NCBI GenBank assembly: GCA_021738385.1
Contig: JAIPCF010000017.1
Span: 1-41,314, forward strand
Length of the DNA: 41,314 bases
Direction: 5' to 3'
Origin: Sulfuritalea sp.
GTDB taxonomy: Bacteria; Pseudomonadota; Gammaproteobacteria; Burkholderiales; Rhodocyclaceae
Part shown: positions 18,420 through 27,302 of the stretch, one piece after another
Layout of the letters: the number at the start of each line of letters is the position of its first letter
Numbering within the stretch: position 1 is the first letter of the stretch
Program-made: the position numbers and the translations under genes
The notes under the pieces: generated by a model
What the model saw: the letters and a program-made list of their open reading frames with translations, nothing else
Told to the model about the DNA's origin: nothing
Database searches by the model: none

Positions 18420-20381
18420 ATGAATGTCCTGTTTGAAGAGGATGGCGCTTTCCGTGCCGGCTCGGTACTTGCCGACAATGTGACGTCCTTGCAGATCGAA
18501 TTGCCTTCGGGCAAGCGCAGCAAGGTTAAGGCCGCCAATGTGTTGTTGCGCTATGCCACGCCGGCACCGGGCGAGTTGCTGGAGCGCGCAGAGGCGGATG
18601 CTGAAGGTATCGAAGTGGATTTTCTTTGGGAAGTGTGCCCGGACGCCGAGTTTGGTTTCGAGGATCTTGCCGCCGAATACCATGGTGTCAAACCCGGCGC
18701 CAAACCCGATCCAATACAAGCCGCGGCGGTTCTGCTGCGCCTGCATTCAGCGCCGATTTATTTTCATCGCAAGGGCCGTGGCCGCTTCCGCAAGGCGCCG
18801 CCTGAAATTCTACAAGCGGCTCTGGCCGGGCTGGAAAAGAAGCGACTGCAAGCGGCGGCTATCGCGCGCATGGTGGAGGAGCTCGCGCGCAGCCAGTTGC
18901 CCGCTGAATTCGGCCCCCTGCTGGCACAACTCATCTACAAACCCGATCGAAATCGCAGCGAGACCAAGGCGCTGGAAGCCGCCTGTACCGAAACCGGAAA
19001 GTCCGCTGCCCGTCTGCTGTTCGATTGCGGTGCACTGCCATCAACCCATGAATTTCAATTGGGACGTTTTCTGTTCGAGTTCTTTCCCGAAAGCAAAGGC
19101 GGTACCGGGTTTCCTCCGTTCTCCGCTCCGCTCGAACCTGCCGAATTGCCGCTCGCGGCAGTTCAGGCCTTCAGTGTCGACGACGCGCATACAACAGAGA
19201 TCGACGATGCATTTTCGGTCACAAAAGGACCGGATGGCGGCTGGCATGTCGGTATTCATATTGCTGCGCCGGGACTGGGATTCGAGCCCGACTCGGATCT
19301 CGGTCGCATCGCGCGCGCACGACTGTCCACGGTCTATATGCCCGGGCGCAAGATCACCATGCTGCCGGAGGACGTGGTCGAGCATTTCACCCTGGCTGCG
19401 GGCCACACCGTTGCCGCGATTTCCCTGTACCTGGATATCGCCAGCGATTTGCGTCTGCTCGGGCACGAAACGCGGATGGAGCGCGTGCCAATCGTCGCGA
19501 ATCTGCGCCACCACGATATCGAACCGGTATTCAATGCCGACACCCTGGCCGCTGGCCTGCCGGATTTTCCCTACCGCGACGAGTTGAAGTTGCTTTGGGA
19601 ATTTGCCCAGGTGCTTGAAGCCGGTCGCGGCAAATCTTCCGACAACGGCAACCGCAAGGATTACAACTTCATCGTCGACTGGGAAGCCGACAGTGGCATT
19701 GCCGCCGAACCCGGCAAGGGCTTTGTTGCCATCAGCGAGCGTGAGCGTGGCAGCCCGCTCGATACGCTGGTCGCCGAACTGATGATTTTCGCCAACGCCA
19801 CTTGGGGGGCGATGCTGCGCGACGCCGGCATCCCCGCCCTGTACCGGGTGCAAACGGCGGGCAAGGTGCGCATGAGTACCGTTGCGGCGGCGCATGAAGG
19901 CCTGGGTGTCGATTGCTATGCCTGGTCGTCCTCACCCCTGCGGCGCTATTGCGACTTGCTCAACCAGTGGCAGTTGATTGCACTGTTGAATGACGAACCA
20001 CCCCACTTCCCGCCGAAATCGGCGGACCTGCTGGCGGCCATGCGTGACTTCGAGCTTACTTATGCCGCCTATGCAGAGTTTCAGCGCGGCATGGAGCGCT
20101 ACTGGTGCCTGCGCTGGCTGCTGCAAACGGGTGCGACCGAGGTCTCGGGCTATGTAATTCGCGAATCGCTGGTGCGGCTTGAGCCAGTTCCACTGGTACT
20201 GCGCGTGCCCTCCCTGCCGGAACTGGCGCGCGGCACCCGGGTGCGGCTCAGCGTCGAGGATATCGATCTGCTCGGCGCCGAAATACGCTTGCGCTACCTT
20301 GAGCTTGCGCCTGAATTGGCCTCCAATACAGGCTCTGATGCTGCCTTAGCAGGCGACGAGGACGAGGAAGCCGCAGAGTAA
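18420..20381 (+). CDS. RNase II/RNB-family exoribonuclease
   Basis: A 653-residue protein from ATG 18420 (a GTG 9 bases upstream is also in frame). The RNB catalytic domain spans about residues 245-545. The metal site reads FSVDDAHTTEIDDAFSV, with Glu260 where E. coli RNase II has an Asp, as seen in the bacterial and organellar RNase II-like subgroup. The Arg-rich end of the RNB domain is SSSPLRRYCDLLNQWQL. The N-terminal 200 residues are less conserved, and the C-terminus ends in an acidic tail (AGDEDEEAAE). It should degrade single-stranded RNA 3' to 5'. It is followed by tonB after 11 bases, an arrangement I recall from Rhodocyclales-type genomes. Confidence 0.9.
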   Translation: MNVLFEEDGAFRAGSVLADNVTSLQIELPSGKRSKVKAANVLLRYATPAPGELLERAEADAEGIEVDFLWEVCPDAEFGFEDLAAEYHGVKPGAKPDPIQAAAVLLRLHSAPIYFHRKGRGRFRKAPPEILQAALAGLEKKRLQAAAIARMVEELARSQLPAEFGPLLAQLIYKPDRNRSETKALEAACTETGKSAARLLFDCGALPSTHEFQLGRFLFEFFPESKGGTGFPPFSAPLEPAELPLAAVQAFSVDDAHTTEIDDAFSVTKGPDGGWHVGIHIAAPGLGFEPDSDLGRIARARLSTVYMPGRKITMLPEDVVEHFTLAAGHTVAAISLYLDIASDLRLLGHETRMERVPIVANLRHHDIEPVFNADTLAAGLPDFPYRDELKLLWEFAQVLEAGRGKSSDNGNRKDYNFIVDWEADSGIAAEPGKGFVAISERERGSPLDTLVAELMIFANATWGAMLRDAGIPALYRVQTAGKVRMSTVAAAHEGLGVDCYAWSSSPLRRYCDLLNQWQLIALLNDEPPHFPPKSADLLAAMRDFELTYAAYAEFQRGMERYWCLRWLLQTGATEVSGYVIRESLVRLEPVPLVLRVPSLPELARGTRVRLSVEDIDLLGAEIRLRYLELAPELASNTGSDAALAGDEDEEAAE

Positions 20382-20392
20382 AATTGGCGGTC

Positions 20393-21385
20393 ATGCGAAA
20401 ACCGCCCAATCCGCCAAGCCTGACTCGCTTCTTCGGCGCGATTATTCAATCACTGCCGACACCCCGGTGGAAGTCCTCCTGGGCCGCAGCCCGATGGAAG
20501 TCCCCCTGGCCGATGCCGGCCTTTCTGGCCGCGATGGACCCGCCGCAGAGACATCTGACACTGGCGTTTGGCGCATCCCTGCTGATCCACGCCGTGGTCC
20601 TCACGATTCGCTTCGCGCCGCCCGATTTACTGAGCAAGGCCCGCGAGCGAGCGCTTGACGTCATCCTGGTCAATAGCAAGAGCCAGAGCAAGCCTCACAA
20701 GGCGCAGGCCAAGGCGCAAACCAACCTCGACGGCGGCGGCAATACCGCCGAGGATCGCCGCGCCAAAACCCCGCTGCCGGCTTCGCAAAAAACTCGCGAA
20801 GGCCGTGATCTGGCCGAGGCCAAACGCCGTGTCGCCGAACTTGAGGCGCGCCAGAAGGAAATGATGACGCGCCTGAAAGGCGATAAATCGATCAACGCGG
20901 AAAAGCCGCAGGACAAACCAGGGCCGGTACCGGAACCGGTGCTCTCGGGCGTCGACCTGGTCAGTCGCTCGCTAGCCATCGCCCGCCTGCAAGGCCAGAT
21001 TGCACGCCAGACCGAGGAGTACAACCAGCGGCCGCGCAAGAAATTTATTGGCGCCCGTGTCGAGGAGTATCGCTTCGCGCAGTATGTGGAAGACTGGCGC
21101 CAGAAGATCGAGCGAATTGGCAATCTCAACTACCCGTCCGCCGCCAAGGGTCGCCTGTATGGCAGTCTGGTGCTGACCGTGGTGATCAAGGCGAACGGCG
21201 ATCTTGATCGCGTGGAAATCAACCGCTCTTCGGGCAAGCGGGTTCTGGACGTCGCGGCAAGCCGTATTGTCAAAATGTCCGCGCCCTTTGCCGCCTTCCC
21301 GAAATCGATCAGCGACGACACGGACGTAATCGAGATCACCCGCACCTGGACCTTTACCAATGCGGATCGGCTGCGTTCGGAATGA
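20393..21385 (+). CDS. tonB: TonB-like energy transducer
   Basis: A 330-residue protein from ATG 20393. An unusual 55-residue cytoplasmic N-terminus containing two RWKS repeats precedes the single TM anchor (LTLAFGASLLIHAVVLTIRF). The periplasmic linker is Lys/Ala/Gln-rich and coiled-coil-like (AKRRVAELEARQKEMMTRL) rather than the usual Pro-Glu/Pro-Lys rod. The C-terminal TonB domain is clear: YVEDWRQKIERIGNLNYP, then GSLVLTVVIKANGDLDRVEI and a final ITRTWTFTNAD. It couples the proton motive force, through ExbBD, to outer-membrane receptors. No exbBD genes or receptors are in the window. Confidence 0.88.
   Translation: MRKPPNPPSLTRFFGAIIQSLPTPRWKSSWAAARWKSPWPMPAFLAAMDPPQRHLTLAFGASLLIHAVVLTIRFAPPDLLSKARERALDVILVNSKSQSKPHKAQAKAQTNLDGGGNTAEDRRAKTPLPASQKTREGRDLAEAKRRVAELEARQKEMMTRLKGDKSINAEKPQDKPGPVPEPVLSGVDLVSRSLAIARLQGQIARQTEEYNQRPRKKFIGARVEEYRFAQYVEDWRQKIERIGNLNYPSAAKGRLYGSLVLTVVIKANGDLDRVEINRSSGKRVLDVAASRIVKMSAPFAAFPKSISDDTDVIEITRTWTFTNADRLRSE
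20468..20521 (+). repeat. 27-bp tandem duplication in the 5' part of tonB
   Basis: TGGAAGTCCTCCTGG at 20468 and TGGAAGTCCCCCTGG at 20495 match at 14 of 15 bases with a period of 27. The remaining part of each unit is similar but diverged. The duplication encodes the repeated WKSxW in the cytoplasmic extension ahead of the membrane anchor and keeps the frame. Confidence 0.55.
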
Positions 21386-21520
21386 GCCATGAAGTCCGCA
21401 ATGCGTTTCCGCTGCAGTCGCTGCGCTAAACACTCGCTACGCTCGTGTTAGCCTGCGCGGAAAACGATTCGCTTCATTCAATACTTCCGCTTGACAAAAC
21501 CCTCGCCACGCACCTCCTCC

Positions 21521-22354
21521 ATGACTGACCGTTACGCCGTTATTGGCAATCCGATCGGGCACAGCAAGTCGCCCCGAATTCACGCGCTGTTCGCCGCCCA
21601 GACCGGACAGGACATCAGCTATCAGGCGATACTTGCCGAAACAGACGGCTTCGCTGCAGCAATCGATGCCTTTATTGCATCGGATGTAGATCCCGCGCGC
21701 GGCGCCAATGTCACAGTTCCCTTCAAGGAAAACGCCTTTCATCTGGCAGCGCAACGCACACCGCGCGCCGAGGCGGCAGGAGCGGTGAATACCCTGAGTT
21801 TCGATCATGGTGTGATACTCGGCGACAACACCGACGGCGCCGGATTGCTGCGCGACCTGAAACACAATCTTGGCTGCGATCCGGCCGGACGCCGCGTCCT
21901 GCTGTTGGGCGCGGGCGGTGCAGCACGCGGAGTGATCCTGCCTCTGCTGCTGGAAAACCCGTCTGAACTGGTAATCGCCAATCGCACCGAAGAGACCGCT
22001 GCACGCCTCGCTCTGGAGTTTGCCCGCCGGCCGGCTTGCGCCATCGATGTAAAACCCGAAGGCACTGGTTTTTCTGGATTGGCTGGTCGCACGTTCGATC
22101 TGGTGATCAATGCCACCTCGGCCGGACTCAAGGGCGCTGTGTTGCCATTGCCGACTTCTTTGTTTGGCTCGCATGGGTTGGCGTACGACATGGTCTATGG
22201 CCGCGACACACCATTTTTGAAGCAAGCCCGTGCTGCAGGCGCCAGGACAGCCGATGGTCTGGGCATGCTGGTCGAACAGGCAGCGGAAGCTTTTTTCATC
22301 TGGCGCGGTGTGCGTCCGCAAACCGCAGCCATTATCGCAACGCTCAAAGAATGA
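21521..22354 (+). CDS. aroE: Shikimate dehydrogenase (NADP)
   Basis: A 277-residue protein from ATG 21521, starting MTDRYAVIGNPIGHSKSPRI, the canonical AroE N-terminus. An upstream TTG at 21491 is in frame but adds residues not seen in the family. Shikimate-binding residues are Lys69 in NVTVPFKE and Asp105 in NTDGAGLL. The NADP-binding loop is LLGAGGAARGV with NRTEETA after it. It reduces 3-dehydroshikimate to shikimate in aromatic amino-acid biosynthesis. The stop overlaps the mtgA start (ATGA, 22351-22354). Confidence 0.95.
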   Translation: MTDRYAVIGNPIGHSKSPRIHALFAAQTGQDISYQAILAETDGFAAAIDAFIASDVDPARGANVTVPFKENAFHLAAQRTPRAEAAGAVNTLSFDHGVILGDNTDGAGLLRDLKHNLGCDPAGRRVLLLGAGGAARGVILPLLLENPSELVIANRTEETAARLALEFARRPACAIDVKPEGTGFSGLAGRTFDLVINATSAGLKGAVLPLPTSLFGSHGLAYDMVYGRDTPFLKQARAAGARTADGLGMLVEQAAEAFFIWRGVRPQTAAIIATLKE

Positions 22355-23049
22355 GGCCTGCGCCACGCTGGTTGAAAATCGGCCTACTCACCTTGGCCGG
22401 CGCGCTGCTGCTCTGGCAGGGCTGGTATCTGGGTTGGGTGCTGTGGTGGAAATGGGTGAATCCGGAGACGACAAGTTTCCAGAGCCAGCGCCTGAGCGAA
22501 GCACGGCAGAAAAATCCGAAGGCAGAACTCAAGCGCGTATGGGTGCCTTACGAGAAGATATCGATCCAGCTCAAGCGCGCCGTGATCGCCGCCGAGGACG
22601 ACAAATTTGTCGACCACGAAGGTTTCGACTGGGAAGGCATACAACGCGCCATCGAGAAGAATCAGAAAAAGGGCAAGGTGGTCGCCGGCGGCTCGACCAT
22701 TACCCAGCAGTTGGCCAAGAATCTGCTTCTTTCTCCAACCAAATCGGTAATGCGCAAGGCGGAAGAGGCGATCATCACGGTCTGGATCGAATTGCTGTGG
22801 GACAAACGGCGCATTCTTGAGGTCTATCTCAACGTGGTCGAATGGGGCAATGGCCTGTTTGGTGCGGAAGCTGCCGCACGCCGCTACTACGGCATTTCGG
22901 CGGCACAACTTGGCGCGGAACAGGCGGCGCAATTAGCCGTAATGCTGCCCGCGCCGCGCCGTTATGAACGCAATCCGAACTCGGCCTACCTCACCGGCCG
23001 CGCGCGACTGATTGCCGGGCGCATGCCACATGCTGAGGTACCACGTTAA
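22351..23049 (+). CDS. mtgA: Monofunctional biosynthetic peptidoglycan transglycosylase
   Basis: A 232-residue protein. One N-terminal TM segment (LKIGLLTLAGALLLWQGWYL) is followed by a GT51 domain. Motif 1 is AAEDDKFVDHEGFD (catalytic Glu82), motif 2 GGSTITQQLAKNL, with RKAEEAIITVWIELLWDKRRI and EVYLNVVEWGNGLFGAEAAA. There is no transpeptidase domain, and the length is normal for MtgA. It polymerises lipid II into glycan strands at the periplasmic face. Translation is probably coupled to aroE through the 4-base overlap. Confidence 0.95.
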   Translation: MRPAPRWLKIGLLTLAGALLLWQGWYLGWVLWWKWVNPETTSFQSQRLSEARQKNPKAELKRVWVPYEKISIQLKRAVIAAEDDKFVDHEGFDWEGIQRAIEKNQKKGKVVAGGSTITQQLAKNLLLSPTKSVMRKAEEAIITVWIELLWDKRRILEVYLNVVEWGNGLFGAEAAARRYYGISAAQLGAEQAAQLAVMLPAPRRYERNPNSAYLTGRARLIAGRMPHAEVPR

Positions 23050-23215
23050 GTTTCAGCCGACGGCTGGCGGCATCCAGGGAATGAAATAGAGTAAGCACTG
23101 CAGCCAAGGCAGCACTGGCCCGGCTTCTCCCGTTCGATGAGCATCCGTCGCGCAGAGCGAAGCCCTTCACGCCAAGCCGCAGCAGATACAATGCTGGGCT
23201 TCTGCGAGAACGCAC

Positions 23216-24679
23216 ATGAACCCGCCGGCCACCACTCCACCCGATCGCGACGAACCACACCACCAGGATGACGTGCAGGACAGCCTGCGCGAGGTCCAGG
23301 TCTTGCTCGCGCGACAAAAACGCGTCGAAACACTGGTGCATCGACAGGACATGCCACGTCATGAGCTGGTCGAAAATCTGGTGCACAAACAGCATCTGGC
23401 CGAATTGCAACAAAAGCTCGAGGGAATGCACTCGGCCGACATCGCCTACATTCTCGAGGCTCTGCCGCTTGATGAGCGACTGCTGGTGTGGGATCTGGTC
23501 AAAGCGGAATGCGATGGCGACGTTCTGCTTGAAGTCTCCGATGCGGTACGTGAATCGCTTATAGAGAGCATGGCGCCCTCGGAGCTGGTAGCGGCGGCCG
23601 AACAACTCGATACGGACGAACTGGCCGACCTGGCGCCCGATCTGCCTGATGGCGTACTGGCCGATGTGTTCCGCTCGCTGCCACCGGAAGAGCGCGAAGA
23701 GCTCCGCGCGGTCATGTCCTATGAAGAGGATACGGTGGGCGCCTTGATGGATTTCGACATGGTCACCGTGCGCGAAGACGTGGCCCTCGACGTTGTCTTG
23801 CGCTATCTGCGCCGGTTCGATGAACTGCCCGATCACACCGACCAGTTATTTGTGGTTGACCGCGATGACTGTCTGCAGGGTGTGCTGCCCTTGAATGTAT
23901 TGTTGGTCAAGGCGCCGGAAACCGAAGTATCGGCGGTGATGCACAAGGAAATCCTGACCCTGGAAGCGGACGACAAGGCCGAAGTGGCCGCGCAGGCTTT
24001 CGAGCGGTACGACCTGGTGTCCGCCGCAGTGGTCGACATGCATCGCAAACTGGTGGGGCGCGTTACGGTGAATGCCGTAGTTGACTACATCCGCGAAGAA
24101 GCCGAGGCAGACCAGTTGGCGCAGGCCGGTCTGATCGAAGAAGAGGACATATTCGCCCCGGTCATCGACTCGGTTAAGAACCGCTGGGCCTGGCTGGCCG
24201 TCAACCTCGTTACGGCATTCATCGCCAGTCGTGTGATCGGGGCATTCGAGGGCTCAATCGAAAAGCTGGTGGCACTCGCCGCACTCATGCCTATTGTTGC
24301 CGGCATCGGCGGCAACGCGGGCAACCAGACCATTACCATGATCGTGCGTGCCATCGCCATGGGCCTGGTCGAACCCGATGCCGAAAGGCGTTTGCTGAAG
24401 AAAGAATTTGGCGTCGCATTGATCAATGGCCTGATCTGGGGCGGGCTGCTCGGACTCGTGGCCTGGTGGCTCTACGACGACATGCGCCTGGGCGTGGTGA
24501 TGACGGCGGCCATGATTCTCAATCTGCTGGTCGCCGCTGGTGTCGGCGTACTGATTCCGATGACCCTGCAAAAACTCGGGCGCGACCCGGCCATGGGTGC
24601 TTCCGTGATGATTACCGCCGTGACCGATTCAGGCGGCTTTCTGATCTTCCTCGGACTGGCGACGATATTCCTGATCTGA
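23216..24679 (+). CDS. mgtE: MgtE-family magnesium transporter
   Basis: A 487-residue protein, slightly longer than usual because of an extra N-terminal stretch of about 35 residues. The acidic MgtE N domain (ADIAYILEALPLDERLLVWD, then DLAPDLPDGVLADVFRSLPP) is followed by paired CBS domains (about 170-290) and a connecting helix (DQLAQAGLIEEEDIFAPV). The five-helix pore has GIGGNAGNQTITMIVRAIA and the conserved acidic pore residue in TAVTDSGGFLIFLGLATI. It is a Mg2+-selective channel gated by cytosolic Mg2+ through the N and CBS domains. A TACAAT-like -10 lies about 30 bases upstream. I see no Mg2+ riboswitch in 23050-23215. Confidence 0.94.
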   Translation: MNPPATTPPDRDEPHHQDDVQDSLREVQVLLARQKRVETLVHRQDMPRHELVENLVHKQHLAELQQKLEGMHSADIAYILEALPLDERLLVWDLVKAECDGDVLLEVSDAVRESLIESMAPSELVAAAEQLDTDELADLAPDLPDGVLADVFRSLPPEEREELRAVMSYEEDTVGALMDFDMVTVREDVALDVVLRYLRRFDELPDHTDQLFVVDRDDCLQGVLPLNVLLVKAPETEVSAVMHKEILTLEADDKAEVAAQAFERYDLVSAAVVDMHRKLVGRVTVNAVVDYIREEAEADQLAQAGLIEEEDIFAPVIDSVKNRWAWLAVNLVTAFIASRVIGAFEGSIEKLVALAALMPIVAGIGGNAGNQTITMIVRAIAMGLVEPDAERRLLKKEFGVALINGLIWGGLLGLVAWWLYDDMRLGVVMTAAMILNLLVAAGVGVLIPMTLQKLGRDPAMGASVMITAVTDSGGFLIFLGLATIFLI

Positions 24680-24749
24680 CTTTTCCGTGGTGACTGAACC
24701 CCTGATGATGAAACAGGGTAAAAGCAACAGGAAGACCCGCTCCTCCCGT

Positions 24750-24767
24750 CCTCCCCTCACGGGGAGG
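24750..24767. terminator. Strong hairpin in the convergent gap between mgtE and the SMR gene
   Basis: CCTCCCC-tcac-GGGGAGG is a perfect 7-bp GC-rich stem with a 4-base loop, located where two convergent transcripts meet. A second weaker inverted repeat (TAATCG ... CGATTA, 24772-24795) follows. Neither strand has a proper U-run, so a role as a bidirectional transcription block is only a guess. Confidence 0.35.
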
Positions 24768-24833
24768 CTAATAATCGGCTCGCTTTGCTCGATTACCACA
24801 CGCGGCCCGGAACGAGTAGTTTCAGGTTAACGT

Positions 24834-25172
24834 CTATTTCGTCACCAGCTTCAGGCCAACGATGCCTGCGACAATCAGGCCGATCGATACCAGCCGGGCG
24901 ATTTCGCGCGATTCGTTGAACAAGGCCATGCCCAGCAGCGCAGTGCCCACTGCCCCGATTCCGGTCCATACCGCATAGGCTGTCCCCACCGGCAATGTCT
25001 TCAGCGACCAGCCCAGCAAGATCACCGAAATCGCCATGGCAGCCAGCGTCCACGCACTTGGTGCCAGACGCGTGAAACCTTCGGTGTATTTGAGACCAAT
25101 GGCCCAGCCAACCTCGCAAATGCCGGCAACCAGCAACACGGCCCAGGCAGCGGCGGGTGTCAATACAGGCAC
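24834..25172 (-). CDS. Small multidrug resistance protein, Gdx/SugE type (guanidinium exporter)
   Basis: A 112-residue protein from GTG 25172, which has a strong ribosome site AGGAG 5 bases upstream. Longer upstream frames overlap hemL. There are four TM segments. The Gdx signature [19 protein letters not shown] carries the essential TM1 glutamate, and [20 protein letters not shown] is the conserved TM3 stretch. Proteins of this subtype exchange guanidinium for protons as antiparallel dimers. In many bacteria they sit behind a guanidine riboswitch, and none is apparent in the 59 bases after hemL. Co-transcription with hemL is likely. Confidence 0.88.
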   Translation of the reverse strand: MPVLTPAAAWAVLLVAGICEVGWAIGLKYTEGFTRLAPSAWTLAAMAISVILLGWSLKTLPVGTAYAVWTGIGAVGTALLGMALFNESREIARLVSIGLIVAGIVGLKLVTK

Positions 25173-25231
25173 GCGAACTCCTGTCGCCGTATCACCATCG
25201 CCGAGTTTTGGGCCACGATGCGCGCATTTAC

Positions 25232-26509
25232 TCAGCCTTTGCTGAAGATCGCATCGGCCGCTGCCACGGTGGCCGCAATATCTGAATCCGTGTGCGCCTC
25301 GGAAACAAAGCCGGCCTCGAAGGCGGAAGGCGCGAGATAAAAGCCGGCCTCCAGCATGGCGTGAAAGAAGCGGTTGAAGGCGTCCTTGTCGGCTGCCATC
25401 ACCTCGGCGTAGGAGGTCGGTGGGGTTGCAGCGAAATAGAGTCCGAACATTCCACCCACCGACTGCCCACAAAAATTCACGCCATGGCGTTTGGCGGCCA
25501 CGGTAAGCCCTTCCACCAGGTCACTGGTCTTTTTCGTCAGTACCTCGTAAAAGCCCGGCGCTGCGATCTTCTTCAAGGTCACCAGACCCGCCGCTACCGA
25601 CAGCGGATTGCCCGAGAGCGTACCGGCTTGATACACCGGCCCCAGCGGTGCGATCTTTTCCATGATGTCGCGTCGCCCGCCGAAAGCACCGAGCGGCATG
25701 CCGCCGCCAACCACCTTGCCGAAGGTCGACAGGTCCGGAGTGATTCCGTAGAGGCCCTGAGCGGAACCCGGACCGACGCGAAAGCCGGTCATCACTTCAT
25801 CGAAAATCAGCACCGCACCATGCTGGGTGCACAGCTCGCGCATGGCGGCGAGAAACTCGGGCTTGGGCGCGATCAGATTCATGTTGCCGGCCACCGGCTC
25901 GACGATCACGCAGGCGATGGATTTGCCATGTGTGGCGAAAGCGTCTCTCAGTCCTTGAGCGTCGTTGTAGTCGAGCACCAGAGTGTGCTGGGCGAGATCG
26001 GCCGGCACCCCTGCGGATGACGGATTGCCAAAGGTCAACAGGCCCGAACCGGCCTTGACCAGCAGGCTGTCACCGTGACCGTGGTAGCAGCCCTCGAACT
26101 TGACGATGGCGTCGCGCCCGGTAAATCCACGCGCCAGCCGGATCGCACTCATGGTGGCTTCGGTACCCGAAGACACCAGACGCACCATATCCATACTGGG
26201 TATTCGCTGTATCAGAAGCTCTGCCAGCTCAACCTCTGCCTCTGTCGGCGCGCCGAAAGACAGTCCTTTCGCCGCCGCTTCCTGAACGGCACGCACCGTA
26301 TCAGCATCCGCATGACCCAGAATCAGCGGGCCCCAGGAGCCGACGTAATCTATATAGGCCTTGCCATCGGCATCCCACACACGAGCACCCTCACCCCGCT
26401 CGAAAAACCGTGGCGCACCGCCCACGGAACGGAACGCGCGAACTGGCGAATTTACGCCGCCGGGAATGGTCTTCTGGGCGCGAGTAAAGAGTTCTTCGTT
26501 ACGAGTCAT
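25232..26509 (-). CDS. hemL: Glutamate-1-semialdehyde 2,1-aminomutase
   Basis: A 425-residue class III PLP enzyme. It isomerises glutamate-1-semialdehyde to 5-aminolevulinate for heme by the C5 pathway. Landmarks are [20 protein letters not shown] at the N-terminus, [37 protein letters not shown], the PLP-contacting [10 protein letters not shown] (Asp237 and Glu238) and the Schiff-base lysine Lys265 in [17 protein letters not shown]. The ribosome site AGGA is 6 bases before the ATG. It lies downstream of thiD and thiE, with 40 bases after thiE. Confidence 0.97.
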   Translation of the reverse strand: MTRNEELFTRAQKTIPGGVNSPVRAFRSVGGAPRFFERGEGARVWDADGKAYIDYVGSWGPLILGHADADTVRAVQEAAAKGLSFGAPTEAEVELAELLIQRIPSMDMVRLVSSGTEATMSAIRLARGFTGRDAIVKFEGCYHGHGDSLLVKAGSGLLTFGNPSSAGVPADLAQHTLVLDYNDAQGLRDAFATHGKSIACVIVEPVAGNMNLIAPKPEFLAAMRELCTQHGAVLIFDEVMTGFRVGPGSAQGLYGITPDLSTFGKVVGGGMPLGAFGGRRDIMEKIAPLGPVYQAGTLSGNPLSVAAGLVTLKKIAAPGFYEVLTKKTSDLVEGLTVAAKRHGVNFCGQSVGGMFGLYFAATPPTSYAEVMAADKDAFNRFFHAMLEAGFYLAPSAFEAGFVSEAHTDSDIAATVAAADAIFSKG

Positions 26510-26549
26510 GTTTATTCCTGTCGTTCACGATCAGTACTGTTGGCGAGAT

Positions 26550-27206
26550 TCAGCGGGTCATCCTTGCCCGACCGCTCTTGATATCCGGTTTGAAGAGCCG
26601 TTGATAATCCTCAGCCCGTCTCTTGATGTCCATTGCATCGAACAAGTCGCTGACCACGGCGAGGATATCGGCCCCGGCATCGATCACTTGTTGCGCATTG
26701 TCGAGATTGATTCCGCCAATGGCCGCCACCGGCAAACCGAAACGTCGTGCCTCGCCTAGCAGCTTGAGCGGCGCCTGCACAGCGCCGGGTTTGGTGCGCG
26801 AGGGAAACACGCTGCCGAAAGCCAGATAGTCGGCTCCTGCTGCTGCTGCCTCTTCACCGCGCGCCAGTTCGTTGTAGCAGGACACGCCAAGAATTCGCTT
26901 GGGGCCGAGCGCATCGCGCGCCGCAGCCAGCGAACCACCCGGCGCATCGTCACGCCCGATGTGAGCGCCGTCGGCACCGATTTCCACCGCTAGCCAGACA
27001 TCGTCATTGATGATCAGGCGGGCGCCTGCGGCGCGGCAAATACGCAACATCTCGGCTGCCTGCGCGCGACGCAGCGCACTCGACGCCGACTTGTTGCGGT
27101 ACTGAACCAGGGGGCTTCCGCCGTCAAGCGCCGCCTTGACCAACGCGGACAGCCGCGGCAACAGTGGATCGTCAAGCGTTACGGCGCAGAGCCCCCTCAG
27201 ATTCAT
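26550..27206 (-). CDS. thiE: Thiamine-phosphate synthase
   Basis: A 218-residue TIM-barrel protein from ATG 27206, which has GGAG about 8 bases upstream and starts with the family N-terminus (MNLRGLCAVTLDD). A longer frame to 27296 adds an unrelated 30 residues. It joins HMP-diphosphate and thiazole phosphate. Motifs seen are PLVQYRNKSAS (pyrophosphate site), INDDVWLAVEIGADGAHIG, LAFGSVFPSRTKPG and VAAIGGINLDNA. It lies between thiD and hemL on the minus strand, in an order I recall as common in betaproteobacteria. Confidence 0.93.
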   Translation of the reverse strand: MNLRGLCAVTLDDPLLPRLSALVKAALDGGSPLVQYRNKSASSALRRAQAAEMLRICRAAGARLIINDDVWLAVEIGADGAHIGRDDAPGGSLAAARDALGPKRILGVSCYNELARGEEAAAAGADYLAFGSVFPSRTKPGAVQAPLKLLGEARRFGLPVAAIGGINLDNAQQVIDAGADILAVVSDLFDAMDIKRRAEDYQRLFKPDIKSGRARMTR

Positions 27207-27302
27207 GCCCGTAACTCCGCGAATTGCGTACGTCGCCACTCGTGAATAGACTCTGGATCCAGGGTCGAAACCTCGTTCCAACTCCATGCCGAACATTGAC
27301 GT

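Noticed and set aside
21386-21490. AACAC ... GTGTT inverted repeat between tonB and aroE
   Set aside because: The stem is short with an unpaired interior, and the gap shows no promoter or terminator that I can defend.
23050-23215. Possible Mg2+ riboswitch (M-box or ykoK) ahead of mgtE
   Set aside because: I could not find the conserved aptamer segments by eye, and the leader is short.
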